A DNA stretch of 64,000 nucleotides from SABI01 sp963677695 (GTDB lineage Bacteria; Spirochaetota; Spirochaetia; Sphaerochaetales; Sphaerochaetaceae), in contig CAXXUJ010000001.1 in assembly GCA_963677695.2 (NCBI GenBank), positions 434,001-498,000 of the forward strand, written 5' to 3'. The notes below the pieces were generated by a model. It did not search any database, was not told where the DNA came from, and saw nothing but the letters and a program-made list of their open reading frames with translations. A program made the translations under genes and the position numbers. Positions 61,036 through 64,000 of the stretch are shown in pieces (position 1 is the stretch's first letter; each line of letters starts with the position of its first letter).

Positions 61036-61042
61036 GGTCTAT

Positions 61043-61816
61043 ATGCTACATACCATACTCGTGACCGGAGGAAGTAGAGGAATAGGAAGGGGTATCTGCC
61101 TCTCTCTCGCATCACACGGTTTTTCATTGATTATAAACTTCGCCGGGAACCGGGAAGCAGCGCTGGAAACACAGAGCATGTGCAGAGAGAAAGCACAGAA
61201 CTCAGAGCAGCAGTTCCATATCGTCCAGGCTGATATATCGGATGAAACACAGAGAAATAATCTCATAGAACAGGCCTTCACACTCACAGGCAGACTCGAT
61301 GGACTCGTGAATAATGCGGGAGTCGCTCCGAAAGAGCGTGCAGACCTTCTCGATATGAACAGTGAATCATATGACCGGATTATGAATATCAACCTTCGCA
61401 GCCCGTTCCTTCTTACTCAGGCAATTGCAAAGCGCTGGGAAAATGAGTCGGCGCTTGCCGGCAAATACATCATTTTTATCACCTCAGTCTCTGCCACCAT
61501 GGTCTCTCTCAATAGAGGAGAATACTGCATCAGCAAGGCAGGACTCGGCATGACAGCCTCTCTGTTTGCCGCCCGTCTCGCATCTGAGGGCACATTAGTC
61601 TATGAGGTGAGACCGGGTATCATCAAGACCGATATGACAGCTAAGGTGGAAGGGAAATATGACGAACTTCTCGAAACGGGGCTCGTTCCACAGAAAAGAT
61701 GGGGCACTCCGGAAGATATCGGGCATACCGTAAGCTCACTTGTGAGTGGAGCCCTCCCCTTCTCCTGCGGTACAGTCATCACCGCAGATGGCGGACTCAC
61801 TATTCCAAGACTGTAA
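61043..61816 (+). CDS. SDR-family oxidoreductase (3-ketoacyl-ACP reductase-like)
   Basis: ATG 61043 (MLHTILVTGGSRGIGRG) is 6 bases behind GGAGGT; the earlier ATG at 61031 belongs to the palindrome. The SDR motifs are TGGSRGIGRG, NNAGVAP, the Ser of SVSAT and catalytic YCISKAG, ending TADGG. It is similar to FabG-type reductases and glucose dehydrogenases; substrate unknown. The large palindrome in front suggests tight control by a dimeric repressor encoded elsewhere. It converges with the flavoprotein gene (5-base gap). Confidence 0.88.
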   Translation: MLHTILVTGGSRGIGRGICLSLASHGFSLIINFAGNREAALETQSMCREKAQNSEQQFHIVQADISDETQRNNLIEQAFTLTGRLDGLVNNAGVAPKERADLLDMNSESYDRIMNINLRSPFLLTQAIAKRWENESALAGKYIIFITSVSATMVSLNRGEYCISKAGLGMTASLFAARLASEGTLVYEVRPGIIKTDMTAKVEGKYDELLETGLVPQKRWGTPEDIGHTVSSLVSGALPFSCGTVITADGGLTIPRL

Positions 61817-61821
61817 AAGTA

Positions 61822-63840
61822 TCAGGAATCAAGATGTTTTTCTGATAGAAATTCTTTCCATACCCTCTCGAACCAGAAGGTTTCAGAGGGCACGGGTCTG
61901 CAGCTTTCCATATACTCGGTCAGCTCTCCATTCTCATCCGTGGAGATGACCTGAATAAAGGAGCGGAGATCCGTATTCTCTTCCTTTATGGTGTATCCAT
62001 TCAGGGGTGAGAACGAATGAGGATGATCCCTGTCAATCACGAGGAATGAGCCTCTGCTCCCTCCTCCACGCTTCAGGTATGCATGAATGGCAAAGAGATA
62101 CCATATCTGAGCGATCATCATGTGTCTGAGCCGTAGAATCCGGGAAAGGAATACAACAGGCAGCCCCCGGAGCTGCAGGAAACGGTCCTGTTGTGATTTT
62201 GCCTCCTCCAGAGCCTGTGCAACAAGGGACAGAGACCTGATCGGACCGCCGGCAGTAGACATCCGGTGCTGAAGTTCCTTTGTGTAGGAATCAAGGACAC
62301 GCTTCCCCTCTTCGACCGTCATACTGTTTCCGGACGTGACCCGGATCATCAGACGAACGATTTCAGATACCTGAGAGGAACAGGAGTGCACCTTCTCTTC
62401 CATACGTGTATCGGAAAGCTTCTCATAGCCTATAATCCTCTGCGCTGCACGTAATGCACCCACCTGCCCCGCATTCAAGGCACTCCCGCCGGGACGGCTC
62501 ACACCGTGAGAGCCATTCACTTCACCGATCGGATAGAGGTGTTTCACATTCACAGATTCCCACCAGATATCACCTTGAAGGCCCCCGTTGTTGTGCTGTG
62601 CACACACATCGATTTCGAGAGGTTTGCTTTCCAGGTCAATGCCATGGGATGCATACATTCCGATTGAAGCCTCGTTCAGAAGTTTCAGTCTCTCGATCGG
62701 AGTATCAGCCCACGCATGGGATTTTTCCAGATATGCGAGAGAGGTATCATCGATACACGTACGGTCAAAGGGTCCCCAGGAAGCTTTACCGGTTACATTC
62801 GACCTGAAATCCAGGAATACTCTCCGCCCCTTCACCTGGGTCTCATGATAGACCAGAAGGTCGATGAGAGATGAGCCCTGCCCCGGGATCTTAGCAGCAT
62901 CAAACGGCCACTGGTACCCTTTCAGGAATACCGCATTCGTCAGAGACTGCCAGCTGTCGAAATGGGGAGAAAGGAAATCCTGTTCATCATTTCCCTCGCT
63001 GTCTGTACTGTAATAGCGGGGAAGAACCTGCTGGTAGCTTCCAGATAGATTCCATCTGAAATCGATACTGGCTATCCCGAACTGAGATTCGGTAAGATTA
63101 TCTGCCTGAGCACCGATTTCCATGGCAAGCCCGATACTTCCGGTATGAACTCTAGGATAGACCGATGCGGCATAGAACCCTGCGGGACCTCCAGTCCCGA
63201 GAACCACATGCTCGGCACAGATCACGGCAAGGCCATGCGTTTCACTCTCAAGTAAATCTTTCCTCAGGATTACGGCACCTGTGATTTCTCCATCATCGCC
63301 CTTAAGCAGGCGGACCACATCACACCGGTTCCAGAGGTCGATACCAAGACGGACGATTTCTTCATTCAGCACCTTCACCATTTCTCTGGAGGTATAGGGA
63401 CCGAGAGACGTCCCTCTGCTGCTCGGATCATGATCAGTCTTGTACCCGGTATATCCTCCATATCTGTTATGAGGGAACTCCATACCGAGAGAGATCAGGT
63501 TATAGAATGCATGAAGCGAATTCTGCGCTTCAACGAAGGAAATATCGCCATGGACGGCTCCTCCGCGTGTGTAGGAATCGACCATTGAGTAGGGAGAGTC
63601 GGGAATCTGGCTCGCATCGCTCAGTTTATAATAGGTCTGCTTGTCACTCCCGGTATTACGGCTCGTTCCACCGTTCCTGTTGTCGGTAACAATAAGGATA
63701 TCAGAGTACCCTCTTCTTTTCAGGTTCACCGCACAGGATAGGGAAGCTGCCCCGGAACCGATGATGAGTGTTCCGGTACGGTACACATGCAACGGGAGAC
63801 CTTCTACTGTCATCTTCTCCAGAGACTCTTGGTTCCTCAT
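61822..63840 (-). CDS. FAD-dependent oxidoreductase of the fumarate reductase/succinate dehydrogenase flavoprotein type
   Basis: I choose ATG 63840 (MRNQESLEKM), one base after the stop of the preceding gene (TAGTATG), rather than upstream ATGs overlapping it. The Rossmann FAD loop is TLIIGSGAASLSCAVNLKRRG. Other flavoprotein motifs are GGTSRNTGSDKQTYY, VVLGTGGPAGFYAAS, the substrate-site-like HNNGGLQGD, and GEVNGSHGVSRPGGSALNAGQVGALRAAQRI. At 672 residues it has a full cap and C-terminal helical domain. The usual succinate dehydrogenase covalent His segment is not apparent, so it may be a soluble or periplasm-free relative. Electron acceptor and substrate unknown. Confidence 0.85.
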   Translation of the reverse strand: MRNQESLEKMTVEGLPLHVYRTGTLIIGSGAASLSCAVNLKRRGYSDILIVTDNRNGGTSRNTGSDKQTYYKLSDASQIPDSPYSMVDSYTRGGAVHGDISFVEAQNSLHAFYNLISLGMEFPHNRYGGYTGYKTDHDPSSRGTSLGPYTSREMVKVLNEEIVRLGIDLWNRCDVVRLLKGDDGEITGAVILRKDLLESETHGLAVICAEHVVLGTGGPAGFYAASVYPRVHTGSIGLAMEIGAQADNLTESQFGIASIDFRWNLSGSYQQVLPRYYSTDSEGNDEQDFLSPHFDSWQSLTNAVFLKGYQWPFDAAKIPGQGSSLIDLLVYHETQVKGRRVFLDFRSNVTGKASWGPFDRTCIDDTSLAYLEKSHAWADTPIERLKLLNEASIGMYASHGIDLESKPLEIDVCAQHNNGGLQGDIWWESVNVKHLYPIGEVNGSHGVSRPGGSALNAGQVGALRAAQRIIGYEKLSDTRMEEKVHSCSSQVSEIVRLMIRVTSGNSMTVEEGKRVLDSYTKELQHRMSTAGGPIRSLSLVAQALEEAKSQQDRFLQLRGLPVVFLSRILRLRHMMIAQIWYLFAIHAYLKRGGGSRGSFLVIDRDHPHSFSPLNGYTIKEENTDLRSFIQVISTDENGELTEYMESCRPVPSETFWFERVWKEFLSEKHLDS

Positions 63841-63841
63841 A

Positions 63842-64000
63842 CTAGATTGTATCTCCCGGGACATAGGCCCCTTCCAGCGCCTCCTGGATCGTGGACTCAT
63901 CCCGTTCGATTATTCTTCTGCTGAGCCATACTCCTGATTCCTCTCCAAGTTTTTTCAGAGAGAATTCAATGGTATCGATCCGCTGGTCGAGAAGCTGGAG
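63842..64000 (-). CDS. C-terminal end of an unidentified protein (partial)
   Basis: A reading frame enters from the right edge and ends with TAG at 63844-63842. The visible 52 residues are LQLLDQRIDTIEFSLKKL through GAYVPGDTI, a coiled-coil-like helix followed by a short tail. It is coupled to the flavoprotein gene (one base between stop and start). I do not recognise the family. Confidence 0.6.
   Translation of the reverse strand, partial: LQLLDQRIDTIEFSLKKLGEESGVWLSRRIIERDESTIQEALEGAYVPGDTI

Noticed and set aside
1..64000. CRISPR array
   Set aside because: No regularly spaced identical repeats of 25-40 bases with unique spacers and no cas genes were seen; the AGTTG array has short degenerate units of about 20 bp.

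Overview
The window looks like a chromosome segment from a fermentative spirochaete, most likely of the Sphaerochaetaceae type. This is inference from content: a class I lysyl-tRNA synthetase (HIGN and KISSSSG motifs, typical of spirochaetes, alphaproteobacteria and archaea), a binding protein beginning with the FASGAAESD style of secreted sugar receptor seen in Sphaerochaeta-like genomes, moderate GC content, many saccharolytic genes and an oxygen-sensitive glycyl radical enzyme. No rRNA gene is present, so the assignment cannot be fixed from this window.

Layout. 1-9.0 kb: mostly chromosomal core genes (an MFS transporter running off the left edge, clpP, a GH79-like glycosidase coupled to a diacylglycerol-kinase-fold lipid kinase, a MurG-like glycosyltransferase, era, a Rieske oxygenase). 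9.1-11.9 kb: two regulator-like or defence-like units of unknown function (a resolvase-type HTH protein, and a DUF6088-like protein with an unrecognised 375-residue partner). 12.1-13.9 kb: lysS and a CAU-anticodon tRNA. 14-19.1 kb: an insertion hot spot behind the tRNA, with a complete IS21-family element (6-bp target duplication), a free-standing structured small RNA gene, a defective ISL3-family element (8-bp target duplication) and a frameshifted PBECR4-like nuclease gene. 19.3-22.7 kb: an oxidoreductase, a DMT transporter and a MATE transporter. 22.8-28.4 kb: a toxin-antitoxin/defence-like block (HigBA-like pair, orphan HTH+RHH protein, AbiE-like pair, VWA protein with a divergent HTH protein, small zinc-ribbon protein).

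28.6-45.8 kb is the most notable region: a 17-kb carbohydrate locus. It holds a GntR/LacI-type repressor, a split transketolase, a polyol dehydrogenase, a ROK regulator, an ABC importer without its ATPase, an SDR, a ribulokinase-family kinase, a fucose-isomerase-family isomerase, a glycyl radical enzyme with its activase, and a PfkB sugar kinase. Together they suggest uptake and oxidation or isomerisation of a pentose, branched pentose or polyol, phosphorylation of the ketose, and cleavage by the dedicated transketolase. The glycyl radical enzyme would perform a radical dehydration or lyase step on an intermediate or side product whose identity is unknown.

45.9-64 kb: lipoproteins (one inactivated by a 25-bp tandem duplication), an alpha/alpha-toroid protein, a malate/lactate-type dehydrogenase, a HipBA-like pair, a secreted protein with two LCCL domains, an AGTTG repeat array, a second MFS transporter, a methyltransferase, a diguanylate cyclase, acylphosphatase, a class V aminotransferase-fold enzyme, a second DMT transporter, an SDR behind a 28-bp perfect palindrome, and a fumarate-reductase-like flavoprotein with the tail of an upstream gene at the right edge. 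A cross-cutting signal is that several genes (era, lysS, the toroid protein, probably the MATE gene) have sigma70-like promoters 7-9 bases before the start codon and no Shine-Dalgarno sequence, suggesting leaderless mRNAs.
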